The notes under the pieces are model-generated. The model saw nothing but the letters and a program-made list of their open reading frames with translations, made no database searches and was not told the DNA's origin. Below, piece by piece: positions 17,738 through 24,920 of a DNA stretch of 64,000 bases; positions within the stretch are counted from its first letter, which is position 1, and each line of letters starts with the position of its first letter. This stretch comes from Bacteroidota bacterium (GTDB taxonomy: Bacteria; Bacteroidota; Bacteroidia; Sphingobacteriales; Sphingobacteriaceae). The stretch spans positions 1-64,000 of the forward strand of contig JABDBW010000002.1 in assembly GCA_013288485.1 (NCBI GenBank). Direction: 5' to 3'. The position numbers were made by a program, and so were the translations under genes.

Positions 17738-18181
17738 TTATGCAAAAGTTATTTTTGAATGATCGGTAAAATTCTCATGCCTTCTTGAAAATCGTAACGC
17801 CAGTATATTCAGAAAGATAAAACAAAGGTTAAAAACAACATGGGTCTTCCAGCTTAGTTGTTGTAAGATACCACCACATGTGCAAGGAAGGTGTTTGCTA
17901 AACATTAAAATGTAAAGAAGGTAGGTCGTAAATACGAATAACAATGACAATGATAAATTTAACCCTAAACGAAAAGTTCTTTTTATCAACAATAGTAAAA
18001 CGATAAGTAACTCAGATAAAGGGATCAATATGGCAACAACAGAGGCCCACGGCCCTATCAATGGAGATTTACCCAACTGAAATTTAAAGAGGTTGTAGTT
18101 TGTCAATTTACTTACGGCTGCATAAATAAAAAGCAGTATGAGTAAACTTGCAATAATTTCGATGGTGATCTTCTTTGTCAT
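17738..18181 (-). CDS. MauE/DoxX-type redox-associated membrane protein
   Basis: The 147-residue protein has four hydrophobic segments and a HLPCTCGGILQQLSW motif between the third and fourth, the Cys pair typical of MauE-like proteins in Bacteroidota. MauE relatives are thought to supply reducing or oxidising equivalents for disulfide formation in exported proteins. The gene precedes the small exported Cys-containing protein by 88 bp, which fits a small redox pair. Upstream lies a tandem 21-bp repeat that may be regulatory. Confidence 0.7.
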   Translation of the reverse strand: MTKKITIEIIASLLILLFIYAAVSKLTNYNLFKFQLGKSPLIGPWASVVAILIPLSELLIVLLLLIKRTFRLGLNLSLSLLFVFTTYLLYILMFSKHLPCTCGGILQQLSWKTHVVFNLCFIFLNILALRFSRRHENFTDHSKITFA

Positions 18182-18296
18182 GGCTAAAGATTTAAGTTTG
18201 ACCTTATTTTAAAAAACCACGTCTGACAGCCTAATTATCGCTATAGTGATTATCCTCTCTTTTCCGTTGTAAAATTAGCACAGCATTTAACTGCTT

Positions 18297-18376
18297 GTTT
18301 GTTCAATCAGTTCCAATGTTTGTCTATTCAGTTCCAATGTTTGTTTATTCAGCTCCAATGTTTGTCTATTCAGCTC
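18297..18376. repeat. 21-bp tandem repeat, about 3.8 copies
   Basis: Units of TGTTTGTCTATTCAGCTCCAA type repeat at 18297-18316, 18317-18337, 18338-18358 and 18359-18376, with variation only at a few positions (GTT/GTC/GTT, AGTT/AGCT). Two helical turns per unit would put the units on one face of DNA. The array lies between the AraC-type gene and the MauE-like gene, upstream of the latter. Confidence 0.85.
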
Positions 18377-18390
18377 ACGGTCAAAAAAAG

Positions 18391-18741
18391 TCAATTCCTT
18401 AAATAATGGGATGGGACATTTCCAAAGTATTTTGTGAATTTATGCGTAAAGGCAGGTGTATCTGCATATCCAACGAAAAGCGCTATTTGTTGAACAGTTC
18501 CATGCCGGGCAATTAATAGTTCCATAGCTTTTTCCATACGCATATTTAGAATAAACGTATAGACACTCGTTTTAAAATAAGTGGTAAAATGTCTTTTCAG
18601 GGTCGAAATGCTAATGCCAAACGCTTTAGCAATTTTGATCTCATTTAGTTCCTGCCCAATATTAGTTTCGATAAATTTCTTTATCTGTATTAACCTATCG
18701 ACATCGGAGGCAAGCAATATTATCTTATCACTTCTTCCCAT
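18391..18741 (-). CDS. AraC-type DNA-binding domain protein
   Basis: The 116-residue product is little more than an AraC HTH_18 domain: two helix-turn-helix units (NEIKIAKAFGISISTLKRHF and TVQQIALFVGYADTPAFTHKF) and the usual end FGNVPSHYLRN. No sensor domain is present. It begins 31 bp after the module-2 kinase on the same strand, so it could be transcribed with that module. The tandem repeats just downstream are a possible binding array. Confidence 0.8.
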   Translation of the reverse strand: MGRSDKIILLASDVDRLIQIKKFIETNIGQELNEIKIAKAFGISISTLKRHFTTYFKTSVYTFILNMRMEKAMELLIARHGTVQQIALFVGYADTPAFTHKFTKYFGNVPSHYLRN

Positions 18742-18771
18742 AAGATCGTTAGTATCTCAACTCTAATAGAC

Positions 18772-19539
18772 TTAGCCTTTGCAACATAATGAAACCGTAC
18801 AACCAGCCCCAGGCTTGGAATCAATATGCAACTCTGCATCCAGCAACTTTGCCCGTTGGTACATAAATGCGATACCTTTTGATTCCATCGCATGTAATTT
18901 TTCCCGTGCGAAACCCAGTCCGTCATCAGTGATATTTAATAAAAAACAATGCTCCTGAAAATCCAAGATCAACTCAATGGTCGTAGCGCCCGCATGTTTT
19001 ACTACGTTCTGAATAGCTTCTTTGGCAATACGGAAGATCATCATTTTTAAGTCCACATTTAAAGTCCGGGCGGCTCCCTTGACGTTGAGTTTGTAGTCAA
19101 TGTTTTTTGTCTTCATCGTCCTTATTAGTTCGTCTTCAAGAATGGTCTTTAATCCGTTGGACTTTATATAATCGCTATTCAAGGAAAAACAAATTTTTTT
19201 TGCATCCTCTACCATTTGTTCTGTAATATCTGACACATATTTTATGGTTTCCAATTGCTTGCTGTCATATGACATATCCCTGAGTGTACACAAACTCATT
19301 TTTAGCAGGCAGGACATCTGAAGAATATTATCATGCACCTCCCGTGCTACTTCATTTTGTATCCTTTCAGCTTCTTCGATCCTGCCGTTTTGATACTCAA
19401 ATTGCATATGTTGTTTTTCAGAAAAAAAAGCGTTTTTCTTATTACGCATGTACATAATAAATAAAACGAGGAAAAGGCCGAATACTACCAACAGGATGGT
19501 GCAGGCCATAAGTATTTTAATGATGTATTGGTCTTGCAT
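18772..19539 (-). CDS. Sensor histidine kinase, signalling module 2
   Basis: The 255-residue kinase parallels the one at 5134-5928: one membrane segment (about 8-31), a coiled coil, phospho-His69 (AREVHDNIL), HATPase N-box (IAKEAIQNVVKHAG) and G-box (DDGLGF). There is no extracytoplasmic sensor domain. The start overlaps the end of the membrane-protein gene by 23 bp. The two kinases also share LNSD(Y/F)IK-x-x-GL in the linker. It should phosphorylate the regulator at 20712-21392. Confidence 0.85.
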   Translation of the reverse strand: MQDQYIIKILMACTILLVVFGLFLVLFIMYMRNKKNAFFSEKQHMQFEYQNGRIEEAERIQNEVAREVHDNILQMSCLLKMSLCTLRDMSYDSKQLETIKYVSDITEQMVEDAKKICFSLNSDYIKSNGLKTILEDELIRTMKTKNIDYKLNVKGAARTLNVDLKMMIFRIAKEAIQNVVKHAGATTIELILDFQEHCFLLNITDDGLGFAREKLHAMESKGIAFMYQRAKLLDAELHIDSKPGAGCTVSLCCKG

Positions 19540-20188
19540 GGTTTAGAGACTTTTGGGGATAGCGCAAAAAAGTGAAAATGACAGTAATATAAAAGGGGTA
19601 ATTAATAAAGCCAATAGCATAGCTGATCCAATATTTATAAGCAGGTGCAGCAATTGTAAAAAAATCATAGAAAGCCCAGTCGATAATCGAAAGACACCAG
19701 TAAATGATCAGGATAAAAGCAAACCAGAAATGTGGATTAGTGGTTATGACCAGGTAAGAATAAGATTTGACCAATTGAAAAAGCGACAACAATGCCATCA
19801 TAATGATCACGATCCCTTCATAGTACATAAAGAAGCCGCTGAGGTGGTACATAGACCCGCAGGCTATCATATTATATAAACCGATCAGCGAACTGATGAT
19901 GGCAATGTGGATTCCAATATTCCTTTTTCGGAAAAATTCGATACAATAATTAAAGTATAAGGAAAGTGTTGCAATTTCGACCAAATTGAAGACCCTTAAA
20001 ACAGGAATGTTTTGATGAAATTTAACGGCGCAGTAATAAGCAATACATTCTTCCAATAAAGTTAAACCAATATAGGTACAGAAGATCTTAGAAGCGATAT
20101 CAAGGAAACGGCGCCGCAACATCCCGGACAAAAAAGCAATGAGCAGTAGGGAGATATTGATGAATGCAACGAGATGGTAATGTGTCAT
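19517..20188 (-). CDS. Multi-pass membrane protein, signalling module 2
   Basis: The 223-residue protein has six or seven hydrophobic segments and is the paralogue of the protein at 5925-6575 (RRRFLDIASKI, FFRKRNIG and HFWF landmarks in the same order). It has no soluble domain. The gene lies 14 bp after the lipoprotein gene and overlaps the kinase gene. A role as membrane sensor or as adaptor between lipoprotein and kinase is inferred from the conserved order. Confidence 0.75.
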   Translation of the reverse strand: MTHYHLVAFINISLLLIAFLSGMLRRRFLDIASKIFCTYIGLTLLEECIAYYCAVKFHQNIPVLRVFNLVEIATLSLYFNYCIEFFRKRNIGIHIAIISSLIGLYNMIACGSMYHLSGFFMYYEGIVIIMMALLSLFQLVKSYSYLVITTNPHFWFAFILIIYWCLSIIDWAFYDFFTIAAPAYKYWISYAIGFINYPFYITVIFTFLRYPQKSLNHARPIHH

Positions 20189-20202
20189 GGCTTTTTAAGA
20201 AG

Positions 20203-20715
20203 TTAATGAGTTAGCAGGTTATTTCCAGCTTGCCCTGGCGGACAACTATTAGGACAAGGCTCACAATATTCCAATACCTGATTCATAGAATAATAGACAT
20301 AGTTTCCACTGGTATCATACCCTGCAACAACAAGTGTTAATGCACCACTTTTGTACCCTGCAAACTGATTGGCATGTCCGGCATTTATATATTCCAGTGT
20401 ATGTGCGAAAAATAGCTTTAGATGAGTTATCCTGTTTTGATTTCCGAAGCTATCTGTATAAAGTCGCAATTGGTCCATATCGATCATTAACGCCCGTAAG
20501 TCGGTATCATTGGTCGCAAAATTAATGCTGTTCAGGTAGCTACCGATCATTTTGTTGGCCGAATCCATCGGGATAAACCTGGAGAATGAGGTGTCGCCTC
20601 TTGCATTCAGATCTTTAGGTCTTCTGCTTTGGGTGGTGCCATCTGACGGATGGGGTTGGTCACAACCGATAATTAAAGTGGTAATAATCGCTAATAATAA
20701 GATGTTTCGGATCAT
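20203..20715 (-). CDS. Lipoprotein of signalling module 2
   Basis: The 170-residue product has a lipobox (LIIGC, Cys18) and a mature domain matching the module-1 lipoprotein: DSANKMIGSYLNSI, NDTDLRALMID, ITHLKLFFAHTLEY, VAGYDTSGNYVYY and a CPNSCPPGQAG end. Its ATG overlaps the stop of the regulator gene by 4 bp. The family is unknown to me. Strong conservation of the YLNSI/HLKL blocks against weaker N-terminal linker suggests a folded binding domain. Confidence 0.75.
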   Translation of the reverse strand: MIRNILLLAIITTLIIGCDQPHPSDGTTQSRRPKDLNARGDTSFSRFIPMDSANKMIGSYLNSINFATNDTDLRALMIDMDQLRLYTDSFGNQNRITHLKLFFAHTLEYINAGHANQFAGYKSGALTLVVAGYDTSGNYVYYSMNQVLEYCEPCPNSCPPGQAGNNLLTH

Positions 20716-21392
20716 TTTTTTTCATTTATTTGGTTAACAAATTCCATTGTTACAATACCCGATTGAATAGCAAAAATGACAAGGCCGACGCGGCTCCTCA
20801 CCTTTAGTTTGGCAAATAAGCGATCCCTGTATCCGTCAATACTGCGAAGCGTAGTGTTGAGTTTATCGGCTATCTCGCTGTAACTCATATCGGTACAGCA
20901 ATATTTAAGAAATTCTTTTTCGGTGTCTGTAAGTACAAGTGGTTTTAGTGTTTTATTTTGAACAGAAGCAAATTTGGTATTATCCGCCACTTGTGAATAA
21001 TAGTAGCCTGAATGATAAATATATTCCAGCGCTTTTTTTATTTCTGTAGGCTCACTTGTTTTAAGTAAGTACCCATTAGCACCATTCTGTATCATTTTAA
21101 TAATATACGTGTCATTATTAAATGACGTAAGTATCAATGTACGTATTTCCGGCCAGCATTTTTTTAATTCAACCTGCAAAATGAATCCATTCATTCGCGG
21201 CATATTGATATCAATGATCACAATATCAGGCAGTTGTTTGGCGGCTTGTAGTTGTTGCATTAATTCAACTCCATCATCGGCCTGTATGTCAAAGATGACA
21301 CCGCCCAGGCTTTCAAGGGCGGAAATAATTCCTTTACGGACGGCAACCTGATCCTCGGCATATGCAACACGGATTAGGGGACTGTTATTCAT
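20712..21392 (-). CDS. NarL/LuxR-family response regulator, signalling module 2
   Basis: The product from ATG 21392 has 226 residues; an upstream in-frame start at 21440 would add 16 residues that read into a hairpin and are unlikely. The receiver keeps Glu13-Asp14, phospho-acceptor Asp61 (IIDINMP), TSF and the Lys of LLKT. The HTH contains MSYSEIADKLNTTLRSIDGY. It heads the operon RR-lipoprotein-membrane protein-kinase and is the paralogue of the regulator at 7088-7765. Confidence 0.85.
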   Translation of the reverse strand: MNNSPLIRVAYAEDQVAVRKGIISALESLGGVIFDIQADDGVELMQQLQAAKQLPDIVIIDINMPRMNGFILQVELKKCWPEIRTLILTSFNNDTYIIKMIQNGANGYLLKTSEPTEIKKALEYIYHSGYYYSQVADNTKFASVQNKTLKPLVLTDTEKEFLKYCCTDMSYSEIADKLNTTLRSIDGYRDRLFAKLKVRSRVGLVIFAIQSGIVTMEFVNQINEKK

Positions 21393-21729
21393 GAACTCAA
21401 AAATAAGTCGCTTATTTTTATAAAAACAGAGGCAAAACACACGGAAAAAAATAAAAAACCGTGTGTTTTGCCTCTAAAAACTATCGAAAAAATGGGCTAA
21501 CTTGTATGCCCATTTCCGCAAAAAATGATATTCTTCATCAAAATGTACTGATGTACGCTAAGAAATGAGGTGAATTATTCTACTTCAGGGTAGAAAAAAA
21601 GTACTTCAACGGCGTTTTTTAATATTTGATCCACCTTGACACCTCCAGGATTTGATACGTCCAGTTTGGTGTATCTAACTTTGACTCAGGCTGTGGGCCT
21701 GATTAAGTCGCTTTATAATCATTTTTGTC
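21393..21729. promoter_or_regulatory. Divergent regulatory region with two inverted repeats
   Basis: This gap separates the module-2 operon from rteC. A perfect 17-bp inverted repeat (AGAGGCAAAACACACGG at 21428-21444, its complement at 21459-21475, A-rich 14-nt loop) sits 36 bp upstream of the regulator start. A second 8-bp repeat, AAATGGGC/GCCCATTT, lies at 21490-21515. No coding sequence is seen. The first could be an operator or an RNA hairpin in the operon leader. Confidence 0.6.
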
Positions 21730-22578
21730 ATGAAAACGTTTACAGAAAAAGAGTGGGTGGACATGCAGGAAACGTTGCAAGAGATCGCCGTTGGATCCGA
21801 AAATAAACTGCAATGGGCGGAAAGGTCCTACCAGGCCATTGAAACTACCTTGCTGAAAATAAAAGAATTTATACTCGTTTACGAGTTTAAAGACCAGGCA
21901 GAAGAGATCCATTTTTTTAAGGAGGTCAAACCTCAGTTTTTGTCTGAACTGATCTTTTTTATGAAGGTATTCTATATTGAGGCCAGTAAACCACCGGGGG
22001 ATAAAGGAGCACAGGTGAGTTATTATAAACAGGCTGCCGAGCGCATTAACCTTTTTTTTGAACGCAACCCAACTTTCTATATCTACTATCGTATGAGAAG
22101 AAGCGATCATGACCCGCAATACTTTGTTCGTACAGTGGAAAAGAGCGAATCATTGCCTGAATATTCGTTAGATATTGATCCGAGATTTACTACCATTCAT
22201 AGCTACAAGCTGGCTAAAATGCAAGCTTATGAAAGATTAAACGATTACATACAACAGGAACTGCACTTGCTGGAACATCCCGAATTAAGTTTTGCCGCTG
22301 AAGGGAAGAAAAAAGGCAGGAGTTTCTGGACAGATACTAAAGCCGCCCTGATAGAATTGGCTTATGCTATCCATTCGCGCGGTTGCGTTAATCATGGCAA
22401 AGGGGATATTAAGGTTCTTATATCCGACCTCGAAATATTATTTAATGTACAAGTCGGTAATTTTTATCGCACCATGCAGAATATGCGAATTCGTAAGAAG
22501 ACGCGTACTCCTTTTTTGGACAACCTGAAAGAGAGCCTTGAGAACTGGATGGATGATACAGACCTGAATTTATCATAG
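21730..22578 (+). CDS. rteC: RteC-like regulator of conjugative element excision/transfer
   Basis: The 282-residue protein matches the RteC family by overall layout: a helical N-terminal half, a central FFERNPTFYIYYR block, and a C-terminal winged-helix-like part with KAALIELAYAIHSRGCVNHGKGDIKVL and FYRTMQNMRIRKKTRTPFLD. In CTnDOT, RteC activates excision genes. Here it stands alone, directly ahead of the tra genes on the same strand, with no RteA/RteB pair in view. It is the leftmost gene of the element that I can assign with confidence. Confidence 0.85.
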   Translation: MKTFTEKEWVDMQETLQEIAVGSENKLQWAERSYQAIETTLLKIKEFILVYEFKDQAEEIHFFKEVKPQFLSELIFFMKVFYIEASKPPGDKGAQVSYYKQAAERINLFFERNPTFYIYYRMRRSDHDPQYFVRTVEKSESLPEYSLDIDPRFTTIHSYKLAKMQAYERLNDYIQQELHLLEHPELSFAAEGKKKGRSFWTDTKAALIELAYAIHSRGCVNHGKGDIKVLISDLEILFNVQVGNFYRTMQNMRIRKKTRTPFLDNLKESLENWMDDTDLNLS

Positions 22579-22893
22579 CACCTATTTATACTTCTTGAAT
22601 AATGAAATAAAGCTGCCAGTACGGTGGCTTTTATTTTTCATCGAAAAAATAGCTGAAAATGAAATCTGGTAGTAAAAAGGAAGTCCTCTTTTTCTGCTGA
22701 GATCATTAATGCATATAGCTGTGTTGTATAACAAGCTCATTTTCAACTGCAATGTTTTTTCCGCAAAGCAAAAATAAATTTAAAGGACGTCCTCTGTCGG
22801 TGTCAAAAACCGCCTGCAGGTCGTCCCACCTTTGCTATGTAAAACATCAGCAATAAAGCAGGTGAAATTAATAACCATTAAAAAACAAAGATC
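22579..22893 (+). other. Gap between rteC and the tra operon, with a terminator
   Basis: GAAATAAAGCTGCC (22604-22617) and GGTGGCTTTTATTTTTC (22623-22639) form a hairpin followed by T-rich DNA, a terminator for rteC. The rest holds an 8-bp palindrome GGACGTCC (22783-22790) and G/C-rich 22790-22830, but no gene. The tra operon promoter, and possibly a transfer origin, should lie here; neither was identified. Confidence 0.5.
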
Positions 22894-23337
22894 ATGTTGC
22901 AGAGCATTACGTGGAATGAGTACCTGGGCGGTGTGGTAATACTGCTCATCGTTTATTACCTGATCATCGGGGCTAAGTATTTCAAGGAAGATATCAGATC
23001 CCTGCTGGCAGGCAAATTACAAAATGATCAGGGGACCGCAAAAAACAAAGTATCCAAAACTGGAAAGGAAAGTTTCAGTGACCCTGCTTCTTTTGATGAA
23101 TTGGAAGCAGTAGTAAACGACCTACGCTATGCCGTCCTTGAAAAAGCAGGCAGATCGATCGGCAGAGAAGAACTATTAAACCGTTTAAAGGAACGTCTCG
23201 CTGAATATACCGGCCTTCAGAAACCGGCTTACCGCGTTGCCATCAATAATTTTATTATCACCCATGCGCAGGAGTTATGCGATGTTACATTTAATGAGCA
23301 TGAACTGAACAGTGCCTGGCAAAAAATTTCCAAATAA
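22894..23337 (+). CDS. Membrane-anchored tra-operon protein of unknown function
   Basis: The 147-residue protein has one N-terminal membrane segment (about 10-27, LGGVVILLIVYYLIIGAKYF), a polar linker and a helical cytoplasmic domain (about 68-147). I recognise it only as a type of gene that stands ahead of the DUF4134 pilin gene in Sphingobacteriaceae conjugative elements. It is the first gene of the long plus-strand tra cluster, and may help assemble the membrane complex. Confidence 0.65.
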   Translation: MLQSITWNEYLGGVVILLIVYYLIIGAKYFKEDIRSLLAGKLQNDQGTAKNKVSKTGKESFSDPASFDELEAVVNDLRYAVLEKAGRSIGREELLNRLKERLAEYTGLQKPAYRVAINNFIITHAQELCDVTFNEHELNSAWQKISK

Positions 23338-23428
23338 AAACAAAAGGAACTGGCCACCCATCCATCCCGGCAAAGGCGATAGTGAAGAGGAAAAAGTGGG
23401 GGAGCGTGATGACTGGCCATCTCTTCCC

Positions 23429-23453
23429 GCCTCCCTGCACAATGCAGGGAGGC
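23429..23453. promoter_or_regulatory. Perfect 11-bp stem hairpin in the traE leader
   Basis: GCCTCCCTGCA (23429-23439) and TGCAGGGAGGC (23443-23453) flank a three-base loop. There is no T-run on either side, so it is not a typical terminator. It sits 42 bp before the TraE start and may act as an RNA processing or stability element. Confidence 0.6.
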
Positions 23454-23494
23454 CAAAGGGAGAGTATTAGAATAACAATTAAAAAACGTAAAGT

Positions 23495-23824
23495 ATGAAA
23501 AGGTACATGAATAACTTAAAAAGAGATCGCACAAAAGCATGGTTGGCCTCAGCGGCCCTTATCCTGTTAAGTATGGCAGTAAAGGCCCAGGACGGGAACG
23601 CCGGGATCAACGCGGCAACCTCACAGGTCAAAAGCTATTTCTCTGCGGGCACTAACCTCATGTATGCCATCGGTGCCATTGTGGGATTGATCGGTGCGGT
23701 AAAGGTGTATAACAAATGGAACCACGGAGAACCTGATACCGGCAAAGTAGCGGCAGCCTGGTTCGGCAGCTGTGTGTTCCTGGTGATCGTGGCTACCGTA
23801 TTAAAAAGTTTCTTCGGCGTTTAG
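23495..23824 (+). CDS. traE: TraE, DUF4134 conjugative pilin-like protein (VirB2-like)
   Basis: The 109-residue product has a signal peptide (ending near VKAQDG) and two hydrophobic helices. Its signature is the DUF4134 sequence YAIGAIVGLIGAVKVYNKWNHGEPDTGKVAAAWFGSCVFL, with the motif YNKW and G-x-PDT. In Bacteroides conjugative elements this is TraE, the VirB2-type pilin subunit. The length is typical. Confidence 0.9.
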   Translation: MKRYMNNLKRDRTKAWLASAALILLSMAVKAQDGNAGINAATSQVKSYFSAGTNLMYAIGAIVGLIGAVKVYNKWNHGEPDTGKVAAAWFGSCVFLVIVATVLKSFFGV

Positions 23825-23835
23825 CCCCAAATATC

Positions 23836-24111
23836 ATGAACAGGAATAAGGCATGGAGCAGGATGTTTAAGAAGCTCCAAAAGCGTTTGTTGTATGGGCT
23901 AATAGCAACCGTAGTGTACCTGCTGGGCGCGGTCATAATAGTAACAGTGCTTATCGCCCTTTTGATCAGCACCTTTTTTTGCCTCCTGCTCCTTTTGTCA
24001 TTTGCGCTGTACTGCTTCCTGAAAGGAATATTTGTTTTACTGATAGGAAAAATTTGTAAACATGGAAACAATAAAAGAAGCACGGAAACTGCCTGTGTTC
24101 CGGATCTGTGA
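23836..24111 (+). CDS. Small membrane protein in the tra operon
   Basis: The 91-residue protein has a basic N-terminus and two closely spaced long hydrophobic segments (about 20-45 and 45-70). No family is recognised. It follows traE by 11 bp and overlaps the next gene by 50 bp, so it is part of the same operon. It is a plausible accessory inner-membrane component of the mating pore. Confidence 0.55.
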   Translation: MNRNKAWSRMFKKLQKRLLYGLIATVVYLLGAVIIVTVLIALLISTFFCLLLLLSFALYCFLKGIFVLLIGKICKHGNNKRSTETACVPDL

Positions 24112-24433
24112 CACTGATTTTTATGTGGACATAAAGCTGGGGGAATTCAGACAAGTGGATGTACCCTCGAATACTATTTCTATGAGGGATATATACGCTG
24201 CTGAAAATGAGGTTACCGAATTTGTCTTTGACCTGCAAACCAAAAATATATACCAGGAACATATCGATCCTGACCATATACCGGCCCATGTAAAATTGGC
24301 GGTCATTCCGCCGCTTTCGGAGCTTGATCCGCCGTTCCTTGTAGAGAAATTCAATTTACCGGACATTTCTATAAGACCGAAGGCCGATAAAGCACTCAGG
24401 CATAAAAAAGGGCACAGGAGGAAACTATTTTAA
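24062..24433 (+). CDS. Protein with one copy of the LP-x-FYVD repeat domain
   Basis: The 123-residue protein is almost a single domain: LPVF to FYVDI at the start and IPPLSELDPPF at the end. The same domain occurs twice in the protein at 30520-31326, so three copies surround the methylase-helicase gene. The family has no name I recognise. The C-terminus is strongly basic (ALRHKKGHRRKL), which suggests nucleic-acid contact. The start overlaps the preceding gene by 50 bp. Confidence 0.65.
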   Translation: METIKEARKLPVFRICDTDFYVDIKLGEFRQVDVPSNTISMRDIYAAENEVTEFVFDLQTKNIYQEHIDPDHIPAHVKLAVIPPLSELDPPFLVEKFNLPDISIRPKADKALRHKKGHRRKLF

Positions 24434-24443
24434 CTATTTAACC

Positions 24444-24878
24444 ATGCACACGATACTAATTGACAAGTTACGCAGCTACCTGGTCGAGAACGATCCCGAC
24501 TTGCTTATCAGTTTGCAGGGCGACTACTCTGTTACCCGCTATTTGGAAGATAAGGTCTACCAGGTGATGCCCTTGGCGGAGCAGCTCATAGCGGAAGATA
24601 AACCACAATATATTATCGAGGAATTATGCCTCGATGAGTTGACCAAAGAATTGCGGCCTTCCAAATTCCACTATATCAAAGAGATCCTGGAAGAAGATTT
24701 TTTACAGGCTTACAGCCGGTTCCGTGAAGCGGGGGTGCTAACCTACGAGGTCATTAATCTCATCGAAGCATGTCAGCACACATTCGACAGCATAGGATTT
24801 ACAGAAGAGAATGAGAACGACAGGGCCTTGAAATATGCGATCATGGCCGATATACAGGAATATCTCGAAAGAGGTTAA
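24444..24878 (+). CDS. DUF1896 family protein
   Basis: The 144-residue helical protein matches DUF1896 (early LRSYLVENDPDLL, then YLEDKVYQVMPLAEQLI and ELCLDELTKELRPSKFHYI). DUF1896 genes are typical neighbours of the large methylase-helicase in Bacteroidota conjugative elements, and the same order is seen here, 42 bp apart. Function is unknown; a role as partner of the methylase-helicase is inference. Confidence 0.8.
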   Translation: MHTILIDKLRSYLVENDPDLLISLQGDYSVTRYLEDKVYQVMPLAEQLIAEDKPQYIIEELCLDELTKELRPSKFHYIKEILEEDFLQAYSRFREAGVLTYEVINLIEACQHTFDSIGFTEENENDRALKYAIMADIQEYLERG

Positions 24879-24920
24879 GCACAAAGACACAGGAATAGTG
24901 AGCAGGAAAACGCAGGGAAG

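Noticed and set aside
18297-18376. CRISPR array
   Set aside because: Units of 21 bp are directly adjacent with no spacers, and no cas genes are present.
22783-22830. Transfer origin of the element
   Set aside because: A palindrome and G/C-rich stretch are present, but without a relaxase gene beside it there is nothing to support an oriT call.
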